The notes beneath the pieces were generated by a model, which was given only the letters and a program-made list of their open reading frames with translations, was not told the origin of the DNA and searched no databases. From an uncultured Lachnospiraceae bacterium (GTDB lineage: Bacteria > Bacillota > Clostridia > Lachnospirales > Lachnospiraceae), in contig ONBT01000005.1 of assembly GCA_900316075.1 (NCBI GenBank), positions 1 through 64,000 on the forward strand: a DNA stretch of 64,000 nt. The letters are read 5' to 3'. Position numbers and translations under genes: made by a program. Below are positions 49,270 through 58,680 of this stretch, piece by piece. Every line of letters begins with the position of its first letter. The first letter of the stretch is position 1.

Positions 49270-51196
49270 GGGCAGGCACGGCTTTCTGGATGGAAATTTT
49301 CTGTTCTGCGGCGTTCTCCCTGCTTTCCCCTGTCCTCTCTTTCGCAGGCTTTGTCTTCGGTCCCTTCCCGATCAGAACCGTGCAGGTTCCGCCAGGCACA
49401 ATGGCCGCCTTCTGGTCGTGAAGAAGTTCTCCCTCAGCATTCCAGGCAAAGTCTGCCGTATTGTTCACGAAGTACCACTTCTTCCCCCCGGGCAGGGTGG
49501 GCAGGGCAAAGGTCTCCTCTCCGTAGTAGAAGTTGTAGAGGAGCATGACGTCCTCGTCCTCTTCGTGCCGCCCGTAGGCTCCCCCGAAGAGGATGCCCAA
49601 AGCCTTTTTCTCGGCCCCGATGCCCATGATCCAGGGCTCCCTCCCGTGGTAGGAAAGGTCGGGAAGGCCAGCGTGCAGGTAGTCGGAGAAGCGGACCGGG
49701 TCCGCCTGGGAAAGACAGGTATGGCTCTTGCGGAAGGCGATGAGGCCCCTCAAATAGTCCCGCATGGCCTGATTCACTCCCTTGCGCCCGAAGTCGGGCC
49801 AGCCCAGGGAATTGTCCTGGCAGTAGGGATTGTTGTTGCCGGACTGACTATTCAGGCTTCCGTCGCCGGAGTTTACCATAGGGATGCCCTGGGACACAAG
49901 GACCGAGAGCAGGGCCGTCCGCACGGAAGTAAGCCTCAGGCGGTTCGTGACCTTGTTCTTCGTCTCGCCCTCGTAACCGTTGTTGGCCGAGACATTGTAA
50001 TTGTTCCCGTCACGGTTGTTTTCCCCGTTCTTCTCGTTGTGCTTGTCCCCGTAGGAATAGGCGTCGTAGAGGGTCATGCCGGTATTCGAAGCTGCATAGT
50101 TCACAAAGCCGTAGAAGCGATTCTGCCTCCGCAGCATCTCGGAAAACTCGGCCGCGTTGCCGTCCATATGGTTCTGCAGGCGGCGGAGGGGATACTGGAA
50201 GCCGTCGTCGGTGACGAAGATATGCTTGCCGCCCCGCTCCTGGTTCAGAAGGTCATAAGAAAATCCGTTGTACAATATCTTCGTCCCGGAAAGATAGGGA
50301 TTGGCCACAACCCGCTCGGCAGGAAGCCCGGCCCCGAGGAGGTGGAATCCGTCGATATGATACTCACGCACCCAGTAGACAAGGGCGTCTATGAGCTCGT
50401 CGTCCGGAATCTTCTTTTCGAAAGAGAACTCGAGAATAATCTCCATGCCGAATCCGTGGGCACAGTCCACCAGTTCCTTCATGTGAAGGTCGGGGTCGCT
50501 GCCCCCGAAATAGGAAGCCTTGGGAGCGAAATAATACCCTGTCCCATAGCCCCAGTAGTTCACCGCATAGGGCTCTTCGTTCACCGTGACGGTCTCGCCC
50601 TCTGCATTCATCTCCAGATGGCTCTTGAAGTAGAGGTCCTCGAATTCATAGACCGGCATGAGTTCTATAGCATTGAAGCCATAGGCCGCAAGGTCCGGAA
50701 GTTTTTCCATGAGCCCCCGGTAGTTCCCCCGGGACTTAGGTCTGACCCCGGGCGCCTTCATGGAAAAGCCGCGGAGATGGGCCTTATAGAGAATCATATC
50801 CTCGGGAGCCACATCGGGCGAAGAATTTTTCCAGGTGTATAAGGATAATGCAAATCCCCCGCGCACCTCGTAATTTTTCACATACCGCTCTTCGTCGGCC
50901 CACTTCTCCCGGCCGCATATGACCCGGGCGTAGCGGTCCGTTCCGACGCGGCCGTCCCGTTCCAGCTGGTAGGAAAGTTTTTTGAAATCGTATCCTGTGA
51001 GGGTAGCGGACCAGACGTGGCCCAAACGGCAGCAGGGAGGAAGGACAATCCGTTCCTTCTCCTCACCGGAAGCCCTGTCATATAGAAGAATGGCGGGGAC
51101 TGAGTCTGTTTCGACGGGAAAGGTAAAGGTGCAGCTGTCCTCAAAAATCCGGGTCCCGAAGGTATAGAAATCACCGGTTCGGATTGTCTTTTTCAT
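49262..51196 (-). CDS. GlgX/pullulanase-like GH13 family protein without catalytic residues
   Basis: About 644 aa with the architecture of a glycogen-debranching enzyme: an N-terminal beta domain (1-135), a TIM-barrel (about 135-520) and a C-terminal beta domain. GlgX hallmarks are clear (GYGTGYYFAPKASY, KHNEKNGENNRDG, GNNNPYCQDNSLGWPDF). The GH13 catalytic positions are changed: region I EIILEFSFE (252-260) lacks the usual DVVYNH; region II IDGFHLLGAG (281-290) has Leu for the nucleophile Asp; region IV ASNTGMTLYD (369-378) has Asn-Thr for His-Asp. It is probably a glycan-binding pseudoenzyme. Start at 51196 by homology; the ribosome site is weak. Confidence 0.9.
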   Translation of the reverse strand: MKKTIRTGDFYTFGTRIFEDSCTFTFPVETDSVPAILLYDRASGEEKERIVLPPCCRLGHVWSATLTGYDFKKLSYQLERDGRVGTDRYARVICGREKWADEERYVKNYEVRGGFALSLYTWKNSSPDVAPEDMILYKAHLRGFSMKAPGVRPKSRGNYRGLMEKLPDLAAYGFNAIELMPVYEFEDLYFKSHLEMNAEGETVTVNEEPYAVNYWGYGTGYYFAPKASYFGGSDPDLHMKELVDCAHGFGMEIILEFSFEKKIPDDELIDALVYWVREYHIDGFHLLGAGLPAERVVANPYLSGTKILYNGFSYDLLNQERGGKHIFVTDDGFQYPLRRLQNHMDGNAAEFSEMLRRQNRFYGFVNYAASNTGMTLYDAYSYGDKHNEKNGENNRDGNNYNVSANNGYEGETKNKVTNRLRLTSVRTALLSVLVSQGIPMVNSGDGSLNSQSGNNNPYCQDNSLGWPDFGRKGVNQAMRDYLRGLIAFRKSHTCLSQADPVRFSDYLHAGLPDLSYHGREPWIMGIGAEKKALGILFGGAYGRHEEDEDVMLLYNFYYGEETFALPTLPGGKKWYFVNNTADFAWNAEGELLHDQKAAIVPGGTCTVLIGKGPKTKPAKERTGESRENAAEQKISIQKAVPAHE

Positions 51197-51239
51197 CCAC
51201 TGCACTCGCTTTCTTTCTGCCAAAACGCCAATCCGTGTA

Positions 51240-51248
51240 AGTATAACA
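51240..51248 (-). promoter_or_regulatory. Extended -10 promoter of the GlgX-like gene
   Basis: Minus strand TGTTATACT with no good -35. It lies about 45 bases before the start, in a divergent gap with the DUF1292 promoter. Confidence 0.4.
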
Positions 51249-51281
51249 TTTTTACTACGAAAAGTGTGGGAAAAATTTGCC

Positions 51282-51310
51282 TTGAAAGAATGAGCCTGCC
51301 CGCTTATAAT
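51282..51310 (+). promoter_or_regulatory. Sigma-A promoter of the DUF1292 gene
   Basis: TTGAAA (51282-51287), 17-base spacer, consensus TATAAT (51305-51310). The expected transcription start is at about 51317, one base before the ATG. Confidence 0.7.
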
Positions 51311-51317
51311 ATGGCCC

Positions 51318-51665
51318 ATGAGCGAAAAAAAGACACCCAATACGGAAACCGCAAACTCTGCTCCCGCAGACATCTTCCCCATCGATGAACACGACACCGA
51401 CGTCATGGTGACCCTGGACCTCGATGACGGAACCACCATGGACTGCGAGATTCTGACCATCTTCGATATCGGAGAGCAGAATTATATCGTCCTTTTGCCC
51501 GTGGATGAAAACGACATCCCCTACGACTACAACAATGTCGTCATCTACCGCTATTTCGAGGATGAAAACGGCTCCCCCTATCTGGACAATATCCAGACCG
51601 ACGAGGAATACGCCGCCGTCGAAAAGCGCTTTTCGGAGATTCAGGACCAGCTGGAGAAGGCGTGA
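51318..51665 (+). CDS. DUF1292 family protein
   Basis: A 115-aa acidic protein of a family common in Firmicutes; function unknown. The core (about residues 28-90) shows the DUF1292 pattern: VTLDLDDGTTMDCEILTIFD, then NYIVLLPVDEND and VVIYRYFEDENG. The ATG at 51318 has no ribosome site and lies right at the predicted transcription start, so the mRNA may be leaderless. It is one of only two plus-strand genes and ends 10 bases from the convergent helicase gene. Confidence 0.88.
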   Translation: MSEKKTPNTETANSAPADIFPIDEHDTDVMVTLDLDDGTTMDCEILTIFDIGEQNYIVLLPVDENDIPYDYNNVVIYRYFEDENGSPYLDNIQTDEEYAAVEKRFSEIQDQLEKA

Positions 51666-51675
51666 AGCAACGGTC

Positions 51676-53523
51676 TCAGCCGTTTCCTTCACCGGCCTTC
51701 GAATAGCCTTTCATTTCATAGAGAAACCGCGAAGGGGAAAGGGCATCCTTTCCTCTTTTTTTGATACATGAAAAGATCAGTTTCTCCTTGGCCCGGGTCA
51801 TGGCTACGTAGAAGGCCCTCCGCTCTTCTTCTACCTCTTCCCTGCTGATCGCCTTCTTCGAGGGCACGATGGTCTCGTTCACGGAAAGCAGAATCACTTC
51901 ATTGAACTCCAGCCCCTTGGACCCGTGGTAGGTGTAGAGGAAAATATTATTCTCCCCGGTCTCTTCCTTCTCCCCCTCCTCGGAGGCCGCCTCCTTCTTC
52001 TCCTGCATATATGAGAGCAGCTGGTCCGCCCGCTTGAAGGCCTTTGCCTCCCCGCAGAGGTGATTGAGTTCAGCCTCCGCCAGGGCTCCCTTGTCCGGGT
52101 GGTCTCGTTTCAGGGCGGAAAGCACCTGGTCATACCCTAGGGCTTTTCGGATATAGAGAAGGACCGCTCCCAAAGCCATATGCCGCATGGTCTGAATCTG
52201 GCGGATGAAAGAAGCCACTCTCGCCTTGGCTGCCGGGTCGGAGTTAAAGTCCTCTAACCACTTGTCAAAGTCCACATTCTCTTCATCGAGACCGTATCTC
52301 GGAATCCGCCGGTCGGGAAGGTTCATGACCCGGAGGACATCCGCCCGCCGGTTTCCTCCCGCAGCCAGGGAGAGCCAGGCCATGAGATCCTCCCAGAAGA
52401 CCGGCAGGACTGCCCCCTTCTTCTTCGTGCCCCCGTAGTAGGAAATCCCGGCCGCATCCAGCATCTCCATCAGAAGGGCCGTATCTGCCCGGTGGCGGGA
52501 CAGGACCGCGATGGTCCTCCCGCTTCCGACAAACTTCTTCAGGTAGTTTAAGATGAAGTCCCCTTCCTCCTTCTCACCCGCATGCATGGAGAGGGTAATC
52601 TCCCCGGGCCGACCGGTCTTTGAAAGGGGCTGCTTTGCGAAGCGCTCTACATTATTCTGAATCAGGACCCCGGAGGCCGTCACGATTTTTTCGTCGCAGC
52701 GGTAATTGTTCGAAAGGTATATGAGCTGACAGTCGGGATAGTCTTTCGGGAAATTTAATAGGAAACCGGCGGAGGCGCCGCGGAAGCCGTAGATGGACTG
52801 GTCATCGTCGCCGACCAGGAAGAGATTGTTCGTGTGGGAGGAAAGAAGACGCATGCAGTCATACTGCAGGGCATTCATGTCCTGGGCCTCATCGACGAGG
52901 AAGTACTTGTAGCGCGCCTGCAGGGAGGAAAGAAGGTCCGGGTCGGTCTCGAAGGCTTCCTTCGTCAGGGAGAGCATGTCGTCAAAGTCCAGACAGTGAT
53001 AGGCCCGCTTCCGCGCCGCGTACAAAGCGTACAGGCGCTCAAACTCTTCCGCCTTCAGGCCGCAGCGGAGGCGCTTCAGGGAAGCATTTCCGGCCGCAGA
53101 CAGGTCCCCGGTCAGGAGGTCAAAGGTCTCCGGATTCGCATCGGAAAGGAGGCCCAGGGAGGCCGCACATTCCCGGATGAAGAGGTTCTTGTTCTTTCCG
53201 CTTAAAAGGGTGAAATCCTTAAATACCGACCGGTCCCGAAGAATCTGGTAAAAGATGGAGTGAAATGTTCCAAATGTGACCGGAGGCCGCTCATAGGAGC
53301 CCCCGTCCGCCATGAGCTTATAAAAGCGGTCCCGCATTTCAAGGGCCGATGCCCTTGTGAACGTGATGACCATGAGGCTTTCCGGAGCCGCCCCGTGGAC
53401 CGTAATCAGGGTATGGATCCGGTTCACCAGCACCGTGGTCTTTCCGGAGCCAGGCCCCGCCAGGACCAGACAGGGCCCGTCCTTCACCTCTATCGCCCGG
53501 CGCTGGTTCTCATCTGCGCGCAT
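51676..53523 (-). CDS. UvrD/Rep/PcrA-type ATP-dependent DNA helicase
   Basis: Superfamily 1 helicase, probably 3'-5', in DNA repair. About 615 aa with motif Q/I NQRRAIEVKDGPCLVLAGPG and GSGKTT, Ia VITFTRASALEMRDRF, III VGDDDQSIYGFRGA preceded by VDEAQDMN (II), IV LSNNYRCDEKI, V YHGSKGLEF and VI EERRAFYVAMTRAKEKL. It is about 100 residues shorter than PcrA, so a paralogue is more likely than PcrA itself. Start at 53523 with AAGGAGG upstream; the longer open frame has no ribosome site. Confidence 0.95.
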   Translation of the reverse strand: MRADENQRRAIEVKDGPCLVLAGPGSGKTTVLVNRIHTLITVHGAAPESLMVITFTRASALEMRDRFYKLMADGGSYERPPVTFGTFHSIFYQILRDRSVFKDFTLLSGKNKNLFIRECAASLGLLSDANPETFDLLTGDLSAAGNASLKRLRCGLKAEEFERLYALYAARKRAYHCLDFDDMLSLTKEAFETDPDLLSSLQARYKYFLVDEAQDMNALQYDCMRLLSSHTNNLFLVGDDDQSIYGFRGASAGFLLNFPKDYPDCQLIYLSNNYRCDEKIVTASGVLIQNNVERFAKQPLSKTGRPGEITLSMHAGEKEEGDFILNYLKKFVGSGRTIAVLSRHRADTALLMEMLDAAGISYYGGTKKKGAVLPVFWEDLMAWLSLAAGGNRRADVLRVMNLPDRRIPRYGLDEENVDFDKWLEDFNSDPAAKARVASFIRQIQTMRHMALGAVLLYIRKALGYDQVLSALKRDHPDKGALAEAELNHLCGEAKAFKRADQLLSYMQEKKEAASEEGEKEETGENNIFLYTYHGSKGLEFNEVILLSVNETIVPSKKAISREEVEEERRAFYVAMTRAKEKLIFSCIKKRGKDALSPSRFLYEMKGYSKAGEGNG

Positions 53524-53571
53524 GGTTTTCCTCCTTCTAATCCAACTCGACCAGGCTTTTGTAACAAAAAT

Positions 53572-53619
53572 AAACACCACACGCCGCGGAATGATTTTTT
53601 CCACAGACGTATGGTGTTT
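53572..53619 (-). terminator. Intrinsic terminator after gltX
   Basis: Stem of 12 bp with one G-U (arms 53619-53608 and 53583-53572) and a partly paired inner loop, followed by ATTTTTGTT on the minus strand. Confidence 0.7.
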
Positions 53620-53645
53620 TTACCGAAACTTATAGTGGGTATATC

Positions 53646-55103
53646 TTAAATGCTGCTCTCGAGTTTGTCAATAGCGGCCCGGATTCTCTTTAAGGATTCC
53701 TCCTTGCCGAGAAGCTCCAGCAGCTCCGTGGCCCCGCCGGGCGTCGTGGGCTTGCCGGAAAGGGCTGTCCGGACGGGCCAGAAGACGAAGCCGTTCTTGT
53801 AGCCGTTCTCGGCCGCGAAGGTCCGACAGCACTCGAAAAGGGCGTCGTTACTGTAGTCTTCCTGCTTTTCAAGGACGGGCAGGATTTCCTTCAGGAGGGT
53901 CAGGGAGGACTCGGGGTCCGTCTTCATCTTCTTGTGGGTGTAGAGGCTGATGTCGTAATCCGGCACCTCGTCCACGAAGTCGAAGAGTTCTGCTACATCC
54001 GGGAAGATTTCAATCCGTCCCTGGGACATAGCGGCCAGCTTATGGAAATCCACATCCCGCTTTACGGCCTCCTTGAGGTAAGGAAGGGCCATCTCATAGT
54101 ATTTGTCCGGATCCAGCTTCTTTATGTACTCCCCGTTCATCCATTTGAGTTTGACCGTATCGAATACGGCCGGGGACTTACTGATTCTCGTATAGTCAAA
54201 GGCCTTGATGAGTTCGTCAAGGTCCATGATTTCATTGTCCCCTTCCGGGCTCCAGCCCAGGAGGGCGACGAAGTTTACGACAGCTTCCGTCAGATATCCC
54301 TGCTCAATGAGATCCTCAAATGAAGAATGACCGCTGCGCTTCGAAAGCTTCTGGTGCTCTTCGTTCGTGATCAGGGGGCAGTGGATATATTTCGGCACTT
54401 CCCAGCCGAAGGCCTCGTAGAGGCGGTTGTACTTGGGTGAAGAAGAAAGGTACTCGTTTCCGCGGACGACGTGGGTGATACCCATCAGGTGGTCGTCGAC
54501 CACGTTGGCGAAATTGTAGGTAGGGAAGCCGTCGGACTTTATGAGAATCATGTCGTCGAGCTCGGCATTGTCCACCGTGATGTCCCCGTAGATTTCGTCA
54601 TGAAAGGTCGTGGTCCCGGTCCGGGGATTGTTCTGACGGATGACATAGGGCATGCCGGCGTCGAGATTTCTCTGCACTTCCTCCGGCGTCAGGGACAGGC
54701 AGTGCTTGTCATAGATGGAGACTTCCTTGCCGTCAATCACCTGCTTTAAGGACTCCAGCCGCTCGGGTGTGCAGAAGCAGTAATAGGCCTCGCCCTTTGC
54801 AATCAGCTTCTTCGCGTACTCGAGATAGAGACCGGCCTCCTGACGCTCACTCTGTACGTAGGGGCCGAAGTCCCCGCCGATGTCCGGGCCCTCGTCCCAG
54901 GTCAGGCCGGTTTCCTTCAGGGTCCGGTAGATGATGTCGACAGCCCCTTCCACATAGCGCTCCTGGTCCGTGTCCTCAATCCGGAGAATGAAATCCCCGC
55001 CGGCATGCCTGGTGATGAGGTAGGCATAGAGGGCAGTCCTGAGATTGCCGACATGCATTCTTCCTGTGGGACTGGGAGCGAAACGGGTACGTACTTTTGC
55101 CAT
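53646..55103 (-). CDS. gltX: Glutamate--tRNA ligase
   Basis: Charges tRNA-Glu (possibly also tRNA-Gln) with glutamate. The 485-aa class I synthetase begins [20 protein letters not shown] (HIGH motif as HVGN) and has the KMSKS-equivalent KLSKRSG near residue 250, plus a helical anticodon-binding C-terminus. Start at 55103 with AAAGGA eight bases upstream. It has its own promoter and a leader with hairpins, but no T-box signature was found. Confidence 0.97.
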   Translation of the reverse strand: MAKVRTRFAPSPTGRMHVGNLRTALYAYLITRHAGGDFILRIEDTDQERYVEGAVDIIYRTLKETGLTWDEGPDIGGDFGPYVQSERQEAGLYLEYAKKLIAKGEAYYCFCTPERLESLKQVIDGKEVSIYDKHCLSLTPEEVQRNLDAGMPYVIRQNNPRTGTTTFHDEIYGDITVDNAELDDMILIKSDGFPTYNFANVVDDHLMGITHVVRGNEYLSSSPKYNRLYEAFGWEVPKYIHCPLITNEEHQKLSKRSGHSSFEDLIEQGYLTEAVVNFVALLGWSPEGDNEIMDLDELIKAFDYTRISKSPAVFDTVKLKWMNGEYIKKLDPDKYYEMALPYLKEAVKRDVDFHKLAAMSQGRIEIFPDVAELFDFVDEVPDYDISLYTHKKMKTDPESSLTLLKEILPVLEKQEDYSNDALFECCRTFAAENGYKNGFVFWPVRTALSGKPTTPGGATELLELLGKEESLKRIRAAIDKLESSI

Positions 55104-55120
55104 TATATAAATCCTTTCCA

Positions 55121-55139
55121 AGAATAATGTAAAACAATA
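55121..55139 (+). repeat. Copy of the dispersed 19-bp intergenic repeat
   Basis: AGAATAATGTAAAACAATA, just 5' of the gltX ribosome site. Confidence 0.55.
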
Positions 55140-55220
55140 TTATCCGGTCAGAGCCGACCGTCTTGCCGCTCTGCCATATAGCCACCGAACGAAATCTCTG
55201 CCGGGACGGCAACGAACGCT

Positions 55221-55249
55221 ACTATAGCACTTTCGTCTTTTGCAGACAA
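55221..55249 (-). promoter_or_regulatory. gltX: Sigma-A promoter of gltX
   Basis: Minus strand TTGTCT (55249-55244), 17-base spacer, TATAGT (55226-55221) preceded by TGC, an extended -10. The leader to the gltX ATG is about 110 bases and has several short GC-rich hairpins. Confidence 0.6.
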
Positions 55250-55260
55250 TGAAAAATGTG

Positions 55261-56436
55261 CTACCTCCCGCCCAGGCCGCAGAGCTTGTCGACCGACCGG
55301 ATGATTTCCATGATCTCCGGCACGTAGTAGTCGTGCTCCCGCATGAGGCGGTTGATCTCGTCCCGCTCGCTCTTCACGGACTGTGTGTCCTCCTTGATCT
55401 CAGAAGTGACCTTTTCCTTCCGGGCGAGGAGCTCCTGCTTCACGTTTTCAAGGTCGCTGTCCTTGACCAGGGCTGCCGGCTGGGAGAGCCAGACTTTCCG
55501 GTCATAGAGCTTGAGGGGAGAAAGCAGGCGGAGGAGCTTTCCCGAGAAGTACTCGAGGTCCTCATTGTCCGCCATGTACTGTTCCTGCTCCCGCACCGCT
55601 GTGAGATAGGCCTCCCACTTGTAGTTGAGTTCATAAGAGGATCCGACCTCGAAGCGCTGCTTCTCAGATTCCAGGGCCCGGGTCACGGTCGCATACTTGA
55701 CCCGGACGGAGTTTAAAAGCCCCGTGATCTGGTTCATCTCCCGGATCCGCTTCCGCCGTTCCTTTCGGAGGGAAGACTGACGGAGGAAGATGAACAGCCC
55801 CGCCGCCCCGCCGGCAAGGAGGTAGAAAAGCATATAGGTAGTAATCACCATGTCGGTCTGGGTCTTAAGGACCATCAGGACAAAAAAGATCGTGGCAAAG
55901 ACAACCAGGGCCAGGATGGAAAAGCGGCCCAAGTACTTCTCGCTCTGCCGGCTTTCATCGATGTCGTAGCGGGCCTCTCCCCTCTCCCCCTCGAGCACGG
56001 CCATGTCCCGCTTCACCTTTTCCTGATAGCTTTCATTATTCTGCATGCGGACGATTTCAGAAGGCATGGTGTCGTCGTACTGCTGCATGAGAGCGAAGAC
56101 GGAGTCCGTGACCTTCTTGTCCTTCTTCTGGTAGGTGTCCCGGGACTTCGTGAGCTCCGTAACCTTCGACGCCGTGTCCGCAATCTCCCGCCGGTCTTTG
56201 GGGGGCAGGGCCTCAATCTTCTCCACATCGGCTATATAGGAATTGATGACGGAAAGCTGCTTCTTCTCCCCCTCGACCTCCTTGGTCAGGGTGATGATCT
56301 GCTCACAGGAGTCCAGGATGTAATGCTCGATCTTCCGCGGGTCGTCCCAGTCGTCGATGGCATGGATTTCCTTATATACCTCTTCGAAGCGCTCGTCTAA
56401 TTCTTCTTTTTTTCTGCTCTTACTCTTTCCGAACAA
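55261..56436 (-). CDS. Two-TM coiled-coil protein of the DUF5716/DUF5717 cluster
   Basis: A 391-aa protein I cannot place in a family. Residues 1-165 are charged and helical (likely coiled coil), residues about 170-215 form two adjacent membrane segments (FSILALVVFATIFFVLMVL and TYMLFYLLAGGAAGLFIFL), and residues 220-391 are again coiled coil. Both long arms should face the cytosol, joined by a membrane hairpin. It is the fourth gene of a four-gene set with an Hsp70-like protein and may be its membrane anchor. Confidence 0.85.
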   Translation of the reverse strand: MFGKSKSRKKEELDERFEEVYKEIHAIDDWDDPRKIEHYILDSCEQIITLTKEVEGEKKQLSVINSYIADVEKIEALPPKDRREIADTASKVTELTKSRDTYQKKDKKVTDSVFALMQQYDDTMPSEIVRMQNNESYQEKVKRDMAVLEGERGEARYDIDESRQSEKYLGRFSILALVVFATIFFVLMVLKTQTDMVITTYMLFYLLAGGAAGLFIFLRQSSLRKERRKRIREMNQITGLLNSVRVKYATVTRALESEKQRFEVGSSYELNYKWEAYLTAVREQEQYMADNEDLEYFSGKLLRLLSPLKLYDRKVWLSQPAALVKDSDLENVKQELLARKEKVTSEIKEDTQSVKSERDEINRLMREHDYYVPEIMEIIRSVDKLCGLGGR

Positions 56437-56512
56437 AAATCAGATCCTCGTCAAATTATTGCCATAAGAAACACAGTACCGACGCATGAGATGCAAACAG
56501 CGCCTTGTGAAA

Positions 56513-57340
56513 TCAGATCCGGCAGACGGCCCGATAGTCCTCTTCGAATCCGTTTATGATATGGGAAAGTTCTTTCCGGTAGGCCTCCCGGTCGGAGTAG
56601 TCACTCGAAAGGCGATTGACCCGATTGGCAAAATCCTCGGTCTCCCGGCAGTGAAGGACCTCCTGGGCCCGCTGCCGCAGGCGGTTCTTCTCCTCACTGC
56701 TGAGTAGATACCGCTCGCATGCCGCCGAAAATTTCTCTTCGTCCTCCATGAGAAGAAGGGTGGCGAGGTAGGAATAGAGGGACTCCCGGTTCCGGTTCGC
56801 TTCATAGGCCTCCCGGAAGCAGTCCGCCGCCTGAGGCAGGAAGAAAAGCTTTGCATAGCAGACCCCCAGATTGTGACGGATGTCCCCGAGCAGGGTGACT
56901 GAAATATTCTCCCGGTTCTTCAGAAGATTCTCATACTCGTAGACACTGTCCACGATCCGCCCGTTCTTCATCAGGCGGTCTGCCCGCATCTTCCGGCACT
57001 CGGCCTCGGACTTGTTCTCAAAGGACTTGAGGACGGACAGGGTGTCCCGGATTTCCCTCGTGGTCAGGTACCCGTTCTCTGTCAGAATTTCCGACACAAA
57101 GGCCGTCAGCGGCGCGTCGTCGGCAATCAGGCCCTTGAGCCGCTCCGAAAGCTCCGCGAGTCCTAATTCCTTCCCCACCCAGTCCGCCAGAGACAGACTC
57201 ATGAAGTCGTGGTTTAAAAGCCATACATTGTGGTAGATGTAGTAAGAAAGTTCCTCGAGGGAATATATGTTCAGCGATAATTCATCTATGTAGTAGGGAT
57301 TGGCGGCCACGCCCGTGCGCGCCAATATGAGTTCACCCAT
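56513..57340 (-). CDS. TPR-like helical protein of the DUF5716/DUF5717 cluster
   Basis: A 275-aa cytosolic protein. The first half (1-100) has a conserved look (ANPYYIDELSLNIYSLEELS) and no known domain. From about residue 115 helical repeats of TPR type follow: ADRLMKNGRIVDSVYEYENL, then HNLGVCYAKLFFLPQAADCF (a good TPR match) and a third, weaker one. TPR proteins often dock on Hsp70-type partners, and the gene upstream encodes one. The role is inferred from that. Confidence 0.8.
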   Translation of the reverse strand: MGELILARTGVAANPYYIDELSLNIYSLEELSYYIYHNVWLLNHDFMSLSLADWVGKELGLAELSERLKGLIADDAPLTAFVSEILTENGYLTTREIRDTLSVLKSFENKSEAECRKMRADRLMKNGRIVDSVYEYENLLKNRENISVTLLGDIRHNLGVCYAKLFFLPQAADCFREAYEANRNRESLYSYLATLLLMEDEEKFSAACERYLLSSEEKNRLRQRAQEVLHCRETEDFANRVNRLSSDYSDREAYRKELSHIINGFEEDYRAVCRI

Positions 57341-57409
57341 GGTGTCCTCCTTTATATAGCGCCATGCGCGTTTTTCTATGCCTGCAGAATCCGGCCTTCT
57401 TCCAGATCA

Positions 57410-58666
57410 TCAGGCAGTACCTGCAGAGGCCTTCACATTCGTAGTCCAGGTCTTCTTGGTCTGGGGGGAGATTTCTCCGAAGCCCAAGTCCCGAACCGTA
57501 ATCTTCACTTCGGTGTCCGACACCGGGGCTGCTTCTATCCGGAGTCGCGTGGTCCGGTTCTCCCTCTTCGGCATGTCGGAAAGGGGAATGGTGAAAACTT
57601 CGGCTGTCCGCTCGTCCGGTTTCTGCAGCCAGCACTCGATTTCAGGACTGCCGTCCAGAATGGCCTCGCACTCTCCCTTCGTCTCGTACCAGTTGTCGCC
57701 GGCCGTGAGGAGAGTGACGAATTTCATCTCGTTCCGGTCCAGGACCTTGATGGAGATATTGACCTTGAGTTCATTGTCCCCGATGTAGACAAAAGGCCAG
57801 TCGATATCGGAACGCTCCACGATGCCGGCATAGCAGGCTCCTTTGGAATAAAGATTCTTTCCCATGAAGACCCGGGCAGTTCGAAGCATCCGCTGCAGGG
57901 AGGCCTTCATCCAGTCCCCGTCGAAGCCGCTTCCAATCAGAAAGACGGAGGAAATCGTCCGGTCCTCAAAGGCCTTTGCAAGAATCTCGTCAAAGTTCCG
58001 GTCCCGGTTTTCCAAGAGTTCTCCGTCGTTTCCGCTGGTCAGATTCACGGTCTCCGGAGTCGTATTGCGATTCCGGGTCAACAGGCAGTGCATGAGGCGG
58101 CCCCCGTTGTAATCAAAAAGGAGAACGTCGCTTCGGTAGAGCTCGGGCTTCTGGGACAGGGCATAGTAGTAGAAGCTCTCGGAGTAGTCGATGAGCAGCA
58201 GTCTCTCCGGCTCAATGGAAAGGCGGCGGCAGACGGATACAAAAGTCTCGTGCACCCGTCGGTCCATATGCTCCATGGCGATGACAAGCCTTGAAAGGGG
58301 CCGCTTCTGAAAGCCGATCACCGGCAGGGTCAAAAGCTTCTTGATATAGACGGAAAGCAGGTCCCTGGCCTCATATTCCTCGGAATCGAGGAAGAGCTTC
58401 TCATTGTTCCAGGCCTTCTCGAGAAACCCGTCGGCCCCCACCGCCATGGAAAGGCGGACCTGGGACAGGGCGTCATTGCCGAAGAACCACTGGCCCAGCC
58501 CCTTCTTCTTGGCCAGAACAGTGGGAATCTGGAAGGTCTCCGAACCCATGACGGTGCTGATGGTGTCCGGCTCCTCCATGCCCTGCACGTAGTAGCTGAC
58601 GAAGGTATTCTCCTGTCCCAGATCGATGCCGACGATTACGCCGTCACGCTCTTTTTCATCTTCCAT
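57410..58666 (-). CDS. DUF5716 family Hsp70/actin-fold protein
   Basis: A 418-aa protein with a nucleotide-binding fold of the Hsp70/actin type. Phosphate 1 motif GVIVGIDLGQENTFVSYY (from residue 9), connect 1 LLLIDYSESFYYYAL (about 165), phosphate 2 VLLFDYNGGRLMHC (about 188) and adenosine motif SVFLIGSGFDGDWM (about 240). It lacks the usual long Hsp70 subdomains. A beta-rich domain with charged residues follows (about 310-405), where Hsp70 has its substrate domain. It is 76 bases after DUF5717. Function is unknown; an ATP-dependent chaperone or filament is inferred. Confidence 0.85.
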   Translation of the reverse strand: MEDEKERDGVIVGIDLGQENTFVSYYVQGMEEPDTISTVMGSETFQIPTVLAKKKGLGQWFFGNDALSQVRLSMAVGADGFLEKAWNNEKLFLDSEEYEARDLLSVYIKKLLTLPVIGFQKRPLSRLVIAMEHMDRRVHETFVSVCRRLSIEPERLLLIDYSESFYYYALSQKPELYRSDVLLFDYNGGRLMHCLLTRNRNTTPETVNLTSGNDGELLENRDRNFDEILAKAFEDRTISSVFLIGSGFDGDWMKASLQRMLRTARVFMGKNLYSKGACYAGIVERSDIDWPFVYIGDNELKVNISIKVLDRNEMKFVTLLTAGDNWYETKGECEAILDGSPEIECWLQKPDERTAEVFTIPLSDMPKRENRTTRLRIEAAPVSDTEVKITVRDLGFGEISPQTKKTWTTNVKASAGTA

Positions 58667-58680
58667 AGGCTCTATATTAT

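Noticed and set aside
55104..55260. Possible T-box leader before gltX
   Set aside because: There are hairpins, but no AGGGTGGNACCGCG-like antiterminator sequence and no specifier loop.
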